Below the pieces are notes generated by a model, which saw nothing but the letters and a program-made list of their open reading frames with translations, had not been told where the DNA came from and did not search any database. This document shows positions 26,659 to 35,129 of a DNA stretch of 64,000 nucleotides, piece by piece. Where the stretch lies: assembly GCF_000620625.1 (NCBI RefSeq), contig NZ_JIAW01000001.1, positions 124,001 to 188,000 of the forward strand. The letters are read 5' to 3'. The position numbers were made by a program, and so were the translations under genes. Every line of letters begins with the position of its first letter. The first letter of the stretch is position 1. This DNA comes from Mycobacterium sp. URHB0044 (lineage in GTDB: Bacteria > Actinomycetota > Actinomycetes > Mycobacteriales > Mycobacteriaceae).

Positions 26659-28296
26659 TCACAGCGGAGCGTCCCGAAACCAATGGTCATGAACGTCTTG
26701 TCCGCGGGTGCCGTTGCGTCCGTTGACGACGATCAAGCAGAAGTTTCGCGACGGGCTGTCGAAGCTGACGGCTAGTGCTCCGGCGCCGCCGTGATCGCCG
26801 TAAACGGTCTGGCCTGACTCGCCTGCGCGCGACCACGATTCGTTGCGCACGGCAGTGAGCCCATCGGCGACACCTGCGAGCGTTTGGGGAGTGCGGTCAC
26901 TACTACAGATGAGGACGTAGTTGTCGACGTAGCTGGGCTGTACGGTTTCGGCAGGCGTGCACAGTATTCGTGCGACGGGAACTGGCGTACCAAGCTGGTC
27001 GACGGGTTCGAAGCGGGCATTGATCGCCTGACAACTGCCGTTCAGATAGGAAGTGCCCGAAGGGGTGTCGGGCACCAGATCCGGCAGGGCAGTGGCCACG
27101 AAGTCGTAGGCCTGCCACGGGCCGGTATGGGTCTCGGTTGGCTCAGCAGATGCGGTTGACGTCGCGGCGGCAGGACTGGGATCCGACCGCGCACCCCCGA
27201 ACACCAGACGCCCGGCAACCACGAGCCCGATCGCGCCGGCCAGGACTGCTGCGCCCAAGATCACGGCACGCGTCCTCCTCGGCATCCGACGTGCATGCGC
27301 GGAAGCAGGAAACACGGTGTCGGCGGCATTCGCCGCATGATCTGGACGAGACCGCGGGTTTGTGTGGGAAGCAAGGGTATTCGGTGTATTCGGATACGAG
27401 GGCGAAGAGTCCCGGTCGCCGGTCGCCGCCCGCCCCGGCCCTTCCTCACCTCCGATTCGTGACAGCGCCGTCTGAGCCGCGAATGCGAGTTCGCGGCACG
27501 ACCGATACCGGTGGTCTGGGTCTTTGGCCATGGCCCGTGCGATCACGTCGTCCATCTCCATCGGCAACGACGGATTCGCCAAGGTCACCTGGGGCGGCGG
27601 GTCAGCCAAATGCGCGTGCATCACCGCGATTTGCGAATCCCTGGGAAATGGAACGGAACCGCTCAACATCACGTACAAGGTGCATCCCAGCGAATAGACG
27701 TCGCTGCGGTGATCGAGTTCCCGCCCGGCGATCTGCTCCGGTGATGCGAACGGCAACGTCGCCGCTATTGAGCCCGCGTTCGTCAGGGCCGACGTCTGGT
27801 CCAGCGCCCGTGCGATGCCGAAATCCGTTACGAGAACGTGGTCGCCCTCATCGGAGTCCTCGGCGACCAGGATATTCGACGGTTTCACGTCCCGATGCAA
27901 CAGACCGCGCCGATGGGCGCTGTCGAGGCCCTTCGCCGCCTCGGCGAGAATGAAGACTGCCCGGCTTGACGGAAGTACCGACCTACCCCGCTTGGTCAAC
28001 CGCTCTGCATCGACACCATCGACGTATTGCATGGCGATCCACAGGCGATCCCCTTCGCTGCCGCGGTCGTACACCGACACCACGTTGGGGTGGTCAACCC
28101 GCGCGGCCAGTTCGGCCTCGCGCTCGAACCGCGCCCGGAATTCGGGGTCGGAACTCAGGTGCTCGCCAAGGACCTTCAAGGCAACGCGCCGTGGCAGCCG
28201 CGGATGTCGCGCCGCGTACACCGCGCCCATGCCACCTACGCCCAGCCGACGCTCGATCAGATACCCGCCGAAGACGCCACCGGGAGTCAGCCCCAC
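26659..28296 (-). CDS. Transmembrane Ser/Thr protein kinase (PknB-like)
   Basis: A 545-residue eukaryotic-type kinase. Gly-loop LGVGGMGAVY (19-28), Lys41 in VALKVL, HRDVKPSN (134-141, catalytic Asp136), DFG (158-160), activation loop with several Thr/Ser (QTSALTNAG), SPEQ (185-188), and HRSDVYSLGC (196-205). A juxtamembrane linker rich in Ser and Pro runs to one membrane span at about 343-366. The remaining ~175 residues lie outside the cell, with four Cys suggesting disulphides. This resembles the PknH/PknE group, but the sensor domain is not one I can assign. GTG start at 28296, 45 bp after the FHA-protease gene, which is likely its substrate or partner. Confidence 0.9.
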   Translation of the reverse strand: MGLTPGGVFGGYLIERRLGVGGMGAVYAARHPRLPRRVALKVLGEHLSSDPEFRARFEREAELAARVDHPNVVSVYDRGSEGDRLWIAMQYVDGVDAERLTKRGRSVLPSSRAVFILAEAAKGLDSAHRRGLLHRDVKPSNILVAEDSDEGDHVLVTDFGIARALDQTSALTNAGSIAATLPFASPEQIAGRELDHRSDVYSLGCTLYVMLSGSVPFPRDSQIAVMHAHLADPPPQVTLANPSLPMEMDDVIARAMAKDPDHRYRSCRELAFAAQTALSRIGGEEGPGRAATGDRDSSPSYPNTPNTLASHTNPRSRPDHAANAADTVFPASAHARRMPRRTRAVILGAAVLAGAIGLVVAGRLVFGGARSDPSPAAATSTASAEPTETHTGPWQAYDFVATALPDLVPDTPSGTSYLNGSCQAINARFEPVDQLGTPVPVARILCTPAETVQPSYVDNYVLICSSDRTPQTLAGVADGLTAVRNESWSRAGESGQTVYGDHGGAGALAVSFDSPSRNFCLIVVNGRNGTRGQDVHDHWFRDAPL

Positions 28297-28341
28297 GCCC
28301 GCCCCACCGGGTCGGTGGCCGTGGTGACGTTGCCGGACAGC

Positions 28342-30312
28342 TCAACTGAAGTCGACGGCATTGGTCACCTGCAAGTCGTCTTGATAGCCGATGTCGATAA
28401 CTGCGACGACCTGGCTGATGCCCGCCGGAATCTGGAAGGCCGGGCTGATGCACCTCGAGGACTTACCGTAAATCCACACGGAGTCAAGTGAATCGATGAT
28501 GTCGTTCGTCGTCGGGTCGAAGAAGCCGACTGCGAACGGCGTGTCATCGGGGATGCCGGTGACCGAGAACTTTGCGTAGACGACGTCGCCGGACTGGACG
28601 CCAGTCAGTTGGTTGAGGTTGTCTTCATTGCGCGTCGGCCCGCACTCGGAAGGGTCACCCTTCTCGGTCCCAACCATGCTCCATCCGGCCGACTTCGCGC
28701 TCACTTCATCGGGCAGATGCTGGATCTTGGCGAGGTAGGGCGACACATAGGTTGGGTCGCCGCCGTCGCGGGCGATCTTGATGACGTCGGCGGCGAGCGC
28801 GATCGGCCTGACCAGATACGACGCGGCCGGTTCGTTCTCCTGTCCCTTGCGGAACCGGGTGTTGACGGCGATCAATTCCCCGGCGGTGTTGATCGAGGCG
28901 CCGCCGGAGTTGCCGTGCGCGATCCGCTCGGTCGTGTCGATCCAGAACCGTTCGGTGTTCGTGCCGTAATCACGCTTGAAGGCGGACACGTCACCGCTGG
29001 TGACCGTCCGCGGACCGCCGACGTGCTGGTCACCGGTCAGCGCCGGGTATCCGAGGGCCGTGATGTGGTCGCCGGTCTGCAACGCGTCGCTGTTCCCGAT
29101 CGGCACGGGCTCCGGCAGGGTCGGCTTGCCGGCGCTCAGCGGCGTACCGTCGGCGTTGGCGTCGATCTTGATCACCGACAGATCGAGGTAGCCGTCTGAA
29201 ACTAGCGGTGTGGCACGGTATTTGGTCACCGCCGGTGTGTTGTCGTCTTTGGCGAATGCCACCTGCAAAACCGATGGATCGTGATCGGGTATGTCGCCGC
29301 CCGCCAGGCCCTTCGCCGTCGGCTTCGCCACGTGCGCATTGGTCAGGATCAGGCCGGCGGAATCGATGACCGTCCCCGAACCCGTCCACTCGGGGATGCC
29401 GTCCGCGTCCAACGCGACGATCTGCACGCTGGCCCGCTTCGCCCGCTCCAAATTGGCTGTGCTCAGGGCGTTCTCGTGCGCACTTCCGCCCGTCAACAGC
29501 ACGGTCGTCGCGACACCGCCGGCCACCACCGCCACCACTGCGCCGGCGGCTGCCCAGCGGGTGGCCGTCCTGCGCCGCCTCTTGCCGACGATCGCCCTCT
29601 GCGCCGAGGCGACGTCGGCCACCGGCACCAGCACGAGCTGATACCCGGCGTCCGGGTGGCCGAGCTGCACCACCGTCTGCTCGGTGATCTTCTTCTCCTT
29701 GACGCGTTCGCCATCGATGAACGAACCCGAGTTGGAATGGTCGACGAACCACCAGCCGTCGGATCGGCGGCCAACGTTCGCGTGCTGGCGCGACACGGCA
29801 GCCTCGTCGACGACCACATCCGACCGCGCGTCGCGGCCGATTCGCACCGGGGTGTCCGCGCCGAACCGCTTGTCGCCGTCCCGGGTGCGAATCAACAGCT
29901 CGTCGATGCCGGGGCCCGTGGAGGATTGACCGTCGCCGTAGATGTAGGTGTGCTGCTGATCGGAGAGCAGGACGGTGCGTCCAAGATCGGGCGGTCCGTC
30001 CGCTGAGACACGAGGTAGGTCGACGGTGATGTAAGCCGCAACGCCGTCGCGTACGGCGCCGAAGCGCACCGTCGTCGCCACGCCGAGCGAGACGCGCGAG
30101 ACACGCTGATCGTTGATCCAGGTGCCACCGGCGCTGCCGATGTCGTGGAGATCCCATCCGGTCGCCGTCGGCCGCAGTTCGGCATGCCGACGCGAGACAC
30201 TCGGACTGTCCAGGATGATGTCGTTGTCGTGGCTGCGGCCGATCCGCAGTGTCCGCTGCTCGTCGAAGGACGCCGAACGGCCGTTGGCGTACCTAAATTC
30301 GAGTCTGTACAT
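28342..30312 (-). CDS. Double-FHA, membrane-anchored trypsin-like serine protease
   Basis: A 656-residue protein joining intracellular phospho-threonine readers to an extracellular protease. FHA domain 1 (about 20-95): RIGRSHDNDIIL, SRRHAEL, GGTWIN. FHA domain 2 (about 150-225): RIGRDARSDVVV, SRQHANV, SGSFIDG. An Arg-rich stop precedes one membrane span (about 252-275). The S1-type protease domain (about 290-520) has His327 in LTNAHVAK, Asp377 in YLDLSVIK and Ser469 in AHGNSGGA, an intact triad as in HtrA. A C-terminal domain of ~100 residues with two Cys follows. The topology puts the FHA domains in the cytoplasm and the protease outside. The neighbouring kinase is the obvious source of the phospho-threonine signal. 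ATG at 30312, overlapping the upstream gene by 20 bp. Confidence 0.88.
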   Translation of the reverse strand: MYRLEFRYANGRSASFDEQRTLRIGRSHDNDIILDSPSVSRRHAELRPTATGWDLHDIGSAGGTWINDQRVSRVSLGVATTVRFGAVRDGVAAYITVDLPRVSADGPPDLGRTVLLSDQQHTYIYGDGQSSTGPGIDELLIRTRDGDKRFGADTPVRIGRDARSDVVVDEAAVSRQHANVGRRSDGWWFVDHSNSGSFIDGERVKEKKITEQTVVQLGHPDAGYQLVLVPVADVASAQRAIVGKRRRRTATRWAAAGAVVAVVAGGVATTVLLTGGSAHENALSTANLERAKRASVQIVALDADGIPEWTGSGTVIDSAGLILTNAHVAKPTAKGLAGGDIPDHDPSVLQVAFAKDDNTPAVTKYRATPLVSDGYLDLSVIKIDANADGTPLSAGKPTLPEPVPIGNSDALQTGDHITALGYPALTGDQHVGGPRTVTSGDVSAFKRDYGTNTERFWIDTTERIAHGNSGGASINTAGELIAVNTRFRKGQENEPAASYLVRPIALAADVIKIARDGGDPTYVSPYLAKIQHLPDEVSAKSAGWSMVGTEKGDPSECGPTRNEDNLNQLTGVQSGDVVYAKFSVTGIPDDTPFAVGFFDPTTNDIIDSLDSVWIYGKSSRCISPAFQIPAGISQVVAVIDIGYQDDLQVTNAVDFS

Positions 30313-30622
30313 CTGAAGTTGCGGAGCCCTTCCTCATCGCCGTCGTGCCATCGCGTCGGCCCCATTTGTCCATCTCGCACTGGCAGTTTGGGCAGGTATG
30401 GCCACCCCAGATCACCTGCTTGAACGAGTTCGGCATCCGCACCCGACTCATCTCGACTCCGCAGTCCGGGCACACGACGCCGTAGAAGTTGATGCCCCAT
30501 TTGTTCTTTACGATCGTCCCGTAGGCGATCAGCAGCATCCACAGGCCGAAAGCCGCGAGAAACGCAGTGTTCGCGAGGTTTTCAACAACCGATGCGATGA
30601 GTGCGTACTTGTCGATGTCCAT
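30293..30622 (-). CDS. Small membrane protein with double-CxxC zinc ribbon
   Basis: 109 residues. One membrane span near residues 15-38 (NTAFLAAFGLWMLLIAYGTIV), then VCPDCGVEM and HTCPNCQCEM, two CxxC knuckles about 31 residues apart that would bind one zinc. The tail is basic. The ATG at 30622 lies 7 bp after the methyltransferase stop, and its stop overlaps the FHA-protease start, so it is firmly inside this operon. Not a recognised family; the zinc ribbon on the cytoplasmic side could serve as an adaptor for the FHA protein or kinase (guess). Confidence 0.75.
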   Translation of the reverse strand: MDIDKYALIASVVENLANTAFLAAFGLWMLLIAYGTIVKNKWGINFYGVVCPDCGVEMSRVRMPNSFKQVIWGGHTCPNCQCEMDKWGRRDGTTAMRKGSATSDVQTRI

Positions 30623-30629
30623 GCCTAGG

Positions 30630-31301
30630 TCACCGAGTCGCCCGGCCCACTGCGAGCGGATGGACGATCGCCGGCATCCCGCGCCACACCTCGTCGTCGG
30701 CCTCAACGGTGAAACCACAGGCGCGCATCAGCTCGAGCGTCGGCCGGTTGCACACGCATCCGCCGGCAAAGCCGCGCCAGGGTCGGACGAGCGCCTTCTG
30801 ACAGGCGGCGAGGAACCGGGAGCTCGCCCGGACGTGTTCGATGAACAGCAGCTGCCCGTCGGGGCGCAGGATGCGTGCGATCTCGCGAAGCGCACGTTCA
30901 GGGTCGTCGACGGTGCACAGGACGAGGGTCGCGACGACGGTGTCCACGGACCCATCGGCGAAGGGCAAACGCTCCGCGGGCGCGTCGGACACGACCGCGG
31001 CCAGGCCGTGCCGTTCGAGGCGTCGAGCGAGTTTGCGGCGCATGCCGGGCTCCGGCTCGGTGAGCACGATGTCCTCGACGGCGTCGGAATAGTGCGCGAC
31101 GTTCAGCCCAGTGCCTGCGCCGATTTCGACGACGCGCCCACGAGCCTCGCGCACCAACGTGTGCCGCCTGCGCCGCATGCCTGCGATCTCGCTCAGCCAC
31201 AGAAACGGGTCGTACAGCACGGCCATCATCCGTAGCCACGTCGCGTACGCCGATTCGGCTGTTGGTTCGGTGCATGGTTCGTCGCGCGCGGTCTCGGTCA
31301 C
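30630..31301 (-). CDS. SAM-dependent methyltransferase
   Basis: A 223-residue class I methyltransferase: VVEIGAGTGLNVAHYSDAV (motif I, residues ~57-75), the acidic LTEPEPGMRRKL, ERLPFADGSVDTVVATLVL, and ALREIARILRPDGQLLFIEHV. This is the small UbiE/METTL7-like type often acting on lipophilic small molecules or thiols. GTG start at 31301. Only 7 bp separate it from the zinc-ribbon gene, so it belongs to the same transcript as the signalling genes, though no functional link is visible. Confidence 0.78.
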   Translation of the reverse strand: MTETARDEPCTEPTAESAYATWLRMMAVLYDPFLWLSEIAGMRRRRHTLVREARGRVVEIGAGTGLNVAHYSDAVEDIVLTEPEPGMRRKLARRLERHGLAAVVSDAPAERLPFADGSVDTVVATLVLCTVDDPERALREIARILRPDGQLLFIEHVRASSRFLAACQKALVRPWRGFAGGCVCNRPTLELMRACGFTVEADDEVWRGMPAIVHPLAVGRATR

Positions 31302-31381
31302 GCCACGAACCTACGAGCGAGCGGGTGACGCGCGCATCGCTCAACCCGGCCATCTTCTGGCGATGGCCGGTTTCGGCTATC

Positions 31382-32425
31382 TCACAAGAATCCGAGACGC
31401 GCGGCTTCGGCGACGGCCGCCGTCCGGGACGGGCTACCGAGCTTGCGGCGAATGTTCGCGACGTGGCGGTGGACGGTATGCGCGCTCAGCTGGAGTTGCT
31501 GTGCGATCTCGCGGTCGCCGAGACCACGTGCAACGCAGGCGAGGATCTCGCGTTCCCGACCTGACAGCACAACGGATTCGGACGCGCCCGTCTCGAACCC
31601 AGCCGGCTGCTGCGGTGCCAGGCCTCGGCGGCATGCACGGACGACGGAATCGACGTCACCGTGCCAAGGGAAGTGCGAGGTGCCTTGCAGCGGAATGAAT
31701 GTCGCGCCCGGGATCGCGGCCGCGACCTCACGCCCGAGTTCGTACGGCACGGCACGGTCGTCGCGACGGTGCACGACCGTGGCGGGCTGGCGGATGTGGG
31801 GAAAACAGGAGCGGACGTCGAGGAGGTAGACGAGGCGCAACAGCGCCGCGGCGGTCTCCGCGCTGGCGGACTCGCGTTGCAACCGCGAGAAGCGTTCGTG
31901 TTCCGCGGCGTCGGCACCGCTGAGGAAGATGTCACCGAGCAGGCGCGAGCCGAGCCCCCAATGAGCTTGCACCGCCGTCACGATCGCGTCTGCCACGCCG
32001 GGAGGTGTCAGCGCATCGCCCCGGGGGTACGAGCCGTACAGCACGAGGCGCTCGACGCGCTCGGGGAACGCCGCGGCAAAGGCGATGGCCGTGCAGCTCC
32101 CAGACGAGCCACCGACGAGTGATACGCGATCGAGCTCGAGTTCGTCGAGCAGCGCACGCAATGTCGCGACCTCGCCCTCGAGCGTCAGATCGGAGGCGTC
32201 CACGGTGCGGTCCGACATGCCGACGCCGAGCCGGTCGTAGCGGATCAGCGTGTAGTCCTGCGCGATCCCTTCCCAGAATCGCCGCACGCTCGGGCTCTGC
32301 CAGTCGAGCTCGAGATGACTGACCCACCAGGCGGGAGCGACGAGGGGTGGGCCGTCCCCGCGCACCTCGTACGCCAGGCGGCGGGCGCCCAGTGGCAGGA
32401 AGCGGATCTCGGACTTGTCGAACAT
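31382..32425 (-). CDS. Alpha/beta-hydrolase fused to LuxR-type HTH
   Basis: 347 residues with two parts. Residues ~1-265 are an alpha/beta hydrolase: nucleophile elbow LVGGSSGSCTAIAF, Asp region HRRDDRAVPYELG and His in GTSHFPWHGD, so the Ser-Asp-His triad looks intact. Residues ~283-347 are a GerE/LuxR HTH: LSGREREILACVARGLGDREIAQQLQLSAHTVHRHVANIRRKL (read in two stretches). A hydrolase used as a ligand-binding domain for transcription control is plausible, as in other actinobacteria; the ligand is unknown. ATG at 32425; a GTG two codons earlier is possible. First gene of the accessory array and divergent from lpqI, so it may regulate either. Confidence 0.82.
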   Translation of the reverse strand: MFDKSEIRFLPLGARRLAYEVRGDGPPLVAPAWWVSHLELDWQSPSVRRFWEGIAQDYTLIRYDRLGVGMSDRTVDASDLTLEGEVATLRALLDELELDRVSLVGGSSGSCTAIAFAAAFPERVERLVLYGSYPRGDALTPPGVADAIVTAVQAHWGLGSRLLGDIFLSGADAAEHERFSRLQRESASAETAAALLRLVYLLDVRSCFPHIRQPATVVHRRDDRAVPYELGREVAAAIPGATFIPLQGTSHFPWHGDVDSVVRACRRGLAPQQPAGFETGASESVVLSGREREILACVARGLGDREIAQQLQLSAHTVHRHVANIRRKLGSPSRTAAVAEAARLGFL

Positions 32426-32537
32426 CGCCACGAGCGTACGACGGCCGCCGCACTGTGAGGCGCTCAATGAAGCGAGGAGTCCGCTGCCGAAGATCACCCC
32501 GGCAGCTCGCCGACCGTCCCCGCTAGTCTCGGGAGTC

Positions 32538-33680
32538 ATGCCCATGCCCCGCGCTCTGTGTGCCATGACGGTGTTGTCCGGGCTGCTGGTGGCCTGCTCG
32601 ACCGCCGCTGGGCCCTCTGCGTCGACGCCATCGACCGACTCGTCCCCCGCGACACCATCGCCCGCCGCGGCGCCGCAGGTGTGCGACATCGCGACTCTGC
32701 CCGTCCGCGACAAGCTGGCCCAATTACTCATGGTCGGGGTCACCGGAGCCGACGATGCTCGCGCGATCGTCGCCAGTCAGCACGTTGGCGGCATCATGAT
32801 CGGCAGCTGGACGGATCTGTCGATGCTGACCGACGGGTCGCTCGCCGGCATCGCCGCTTCGGCCGCGCCGCTGCCGCTCGCGGTCAGCGTCGACGAGGAA
32901 GGCGGCCGGGTGTCCCGGCTGGCGAGCCTGATCGGGGCGCAGCCCTCGCCGCGGGTGCTAGCGGCGACGAAGACCCCCGACGAGGTGTACTCGATCGCGC
33001 TCGAGCGGGGCCACCAGATGCGGGGCCTTGGCATCACGGTCGACTTCGCGCCCGTCGCCGACGTCACCTCGGACCCCGACGACACCGTCATCGGCGACCG
33101 TTCCTTCGGCGCGGACCCGGCCGCGGTGACGCAGTACGCCGGCGCGTATGCCCGCGGTCTGCGCGACGCCGGCCTCCTGCCCGTGCTCAAGCACTTCCCC
33201 GGGCACGGCCACGGCTCGGGCGACTCGCACACCGGTGCGGTGACGACGCCGCCCCTGGCCGATCTGCAGAACGACGACCTGGTGCCGTACCGCACGCTGA
33301 CGACGGAAGGTCCCGTCGCCGTGATGGTCGGACACATGGAGGTGCCGGGCCTCACCGGCACCGACCCGGCCAGTCTCAGTCCGGCGGCGTACGCACTGCT
33401 GCGGTCGGGTGGTTACGGCGGACCGCCGTTCGGCGGGCTGGTGTTCACCGACGACCTGTCCAGCATGGCCGCGATCAACGAGCGTTACGGCGTTGGCGAG
33501 GCAGTGTTGCGCGCCCTTCAGGCAGGCGCGGACGTCGGCCTGTGGATCACCACCGATGAGGTGCCCGCCGTTCTGGACCGCCTCGAAAAGGCAGTGGCCG
33601 CAGGCGAACTCAACATGTCGACGGTCGACGCGTCGGTGCAGCGGGTCGCCGCCGCAAAGGGGTCGAGCTGCGGAGGCTGA
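32538..33680 (+). CDS. lpqI: Lipoprotein beta-N-acetylglucosaminidase LpqI (GH3)
   Basis: A 380-residue exported GH3 enzyme that removes terminal beta-GlcNAc from cell-wall peptidoglycan fragments for recycling. Lipobox LLVAC with lipidated Cys20, then a Ser/Thr/Pro linker to about residue 48. GH3 marks: SVDEEGGRVSRL, the substrate/general-acid loop KHFPGHGHGSGDSHTG, and the nucleophile Asp in VFTDDLSSMAAI. ATG at 32538 with GGGAG close upstream. In M. tuberculosis lpqI is followed by Rv0238; here an amine-catabolic cluster intervenes. Convergent with the decarboxylase gene, with a 3-bp gap. Confidence 0.93.
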   Translation: MPMPRALCAMTVLSGLLVACSTAAGPSASTPSTDSSPATPSPAAAPQVCDIATLPVRDKLAQLLMVGVTGADDARAIVASQHVGGIMIGSWTDLSMLTDGSLAGIAASAAPLPLAVSVDEEGGRVSRLASLIGAQPSPRVLAATKTPDEVYSIALERGHQMRGLGITVDFAPVADVTSDPDDTVIGDRSFGADPAAVTQYAGAYARGLRDAGLLPVLKHFPGHGHGSGDSHTGAVTTPPLADLQNDDLVPYRTLTTEGPVAVMVGHMEVPGLTGTDPASLSPAAYALLRSGGYGGPPFGGLVFTDDLSSMAAINERYGVGEAVLRALQAGADVGLWITTDEVPAVLDRLEKAVAAGELNMSTVDASVQRVAAAKGSSCGG

Positions 33681-33683
33681 TCC

Positions 33684-35129
33684 TCAGCGCACGACCTTGA
33701 CGAGGTCCATCGTCGGGTCCGATGCGCTGATCGGCGTGCCCGCCGCCCGCAGTGCCTTCAGTAGGTCGATGACGGCGGTGCCGAGCCGTTCACCGGGCAT
33801 CACCAGTGGGATGCCGGGCGGGTAGGGCGTGATGGCCTCCGCGGCAACCCGGCCGGACGCCCGCGACAGCGGCACCGCCTCGTCGACCGCGAAGAAGGCC
33901 TCGCGCGGCGTGAGCACCGGTTCGGGGCGCACCGCGAGCAGATCGGCGATCAAGCCCGTCGTCGTCCCGACGGGCCGTCGGCCGACGTGGCTCGCGACTT
34001 CCTCGAATCCCGCGACCAGCCGCTCCATGTCGTCGTCGGTGTTGCCGATCGTGGTGATGCACAGCACGTGGCCGGTGCCGCTCAGCTCCGGCTGGACACC
34101 GTGCACCCGGTTGAGCCGCTCGACGACGTCGCGAGCATCGGCTGCGAGGTCGGCGGTCCCGACGAGCAGTTTGGTCTCGTCGAGCTGGTGCAGGCCGGTT
34201 CCCGAGCCGGTGAGATGCTCGGAACGCAAGACCCGAAGGCCAGGGATGGCGGCGAGCCGATCGGCCGCCCGTCGGGCGCGCTCGAGTGTCGTCTCTAGCA
34301 TGTCGCGGCCGTCGAGCATCATCTCGCGCCGGGCGAGGTCGATCGACGCCATGATCGCGAAGTGCGGGCTGGTGGTCTGGACCAGCTGCAGGGCCCTTCG
34401 TACCGATGCGGGATCGAGCACCGCCGGGTCGACGTGCAGCACGGCTGCCTGGCTGAGGCCCGACAAGATCTTGTGTACCGACTGCACGGTCGCCGCGGCG
34501 CCGGCCTTCTCGCCGGGAGTCGGCAGGTCGGGATGGAAGGCGAAGTGCGGCGAGTGCGCGCCGTCCACGAGGAGCCGGGCGTCGTGCCGGCGGCACGCCT
34601 CGGAGAGCGCCGTGATGTCGCCGGTGGTGCCGTAGTACGTCGGGTGCAGCACCCACAGTGCCTTGGCGCCGGACTCGCCGAACCCCCGCTCGACCACCGC
34701 GGTGTCCAAACCGTGTGCGACGCCGAAGCGTTCGTCCCACCGAGGTTCGAGCCAGACCGGACGGGCACCGACCTGGACCAGACCGGCCAGCACCGACTTG
34801 TGGGCGTTGCGCGCCACCAGCACCGGCTCGTCGGGGCGCAGCGCTGAAAGGGCAACGGCGACATTGCCACTCGTCGATCCCTGTACCAGGATGAAGCTCT
34901 GCCCGACGCCCCAGGCGTCGGCGATCAGGCGCTCGGCTTCGAGGATCGGCCCCTCGGGGCAGTGCAGAGTGTCGGTATCGGGCAGGTTGTTGAGGTCGAC
35001 CGCCGCGATGTGGTCACGAAACCACGGGTCGAGGGTGCGGCCGCCCTTGTGGCCGGGACTGTAGAACGGCGCCTGCTTCCGCTCGACGAAGTGGCGCAGC
35101 GCGTCGAAGAGCGGTGCAGCAGTGTGCAT
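33684..35129 (-). CDS. Orn/Lys/Arg decarboxylase (PLP, aspartate-aminotransferase fold)
   Basis: A 481-residue decarboxylase of the group III Orn/Lys/Arg family (Bacillus SpeA/YaaO-like length). N-terminal FYSPGHKGG, the middle VLHPTYYGTTGD, the PLP Asp region LLVDGAHSPHFAF, the Schiff-base Lys in QSVHKILSGLSQAAVL, and the C-terminal ITPYPPGIPLVMPGE are all present. It should form putrescine, cadaverine or agmatine; which one cannot be told. The start ATG at 35129 overlaps the amidohydrolase stop (TGATG); a GTG 3 bp earlier is possible. Last gene of a five-gene overlapping operon starting with a glutamine-synthetase-like ligase. A polyamine producer in what looks like an amine-consuming cluster is unexpected. 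Confidence 0.88.
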   Translation of the reverse strand: MHTAAPLFDALRHFVERKQAPFYSPGHKGGRTLDPWFRDHIAAVDLNNLPDTDTLHCPEGPILEAERLIADAWGVGQSFILVQGSTSGNVAVALSALRPDEPVLVARNAHKSVLAGLVQVGARPVWLEPRWDERFGVAHGLDTAVVERGFGESGAKALWVLHPTYYGTTGDITALSEACRRHDARLLVDGAHSPHFAFHPDLPTPGEKAGAAATVQSVHKILSGLSQAAVLHVDPAVLDPASVRRALQLVQTTSPHFAIMASIDLARREMMLDGRDMLETTLERARRAADRLAAIPGLRVLRSEHLTGSGTGLHQLDETKLLVGTADLAADARDVVERLNRVHGVQPELSGTGHVLCITTIGNTDDDMERLVAGFEEVASHVGRRPVGTTTGLIADLLAVRPEPVLTPREAFFAVDEAVPLSRASGRVAAEAITPYPPGIPLVMPGERLGTAVIDLLKALRAAGTPISASDPTMDLVKVVR

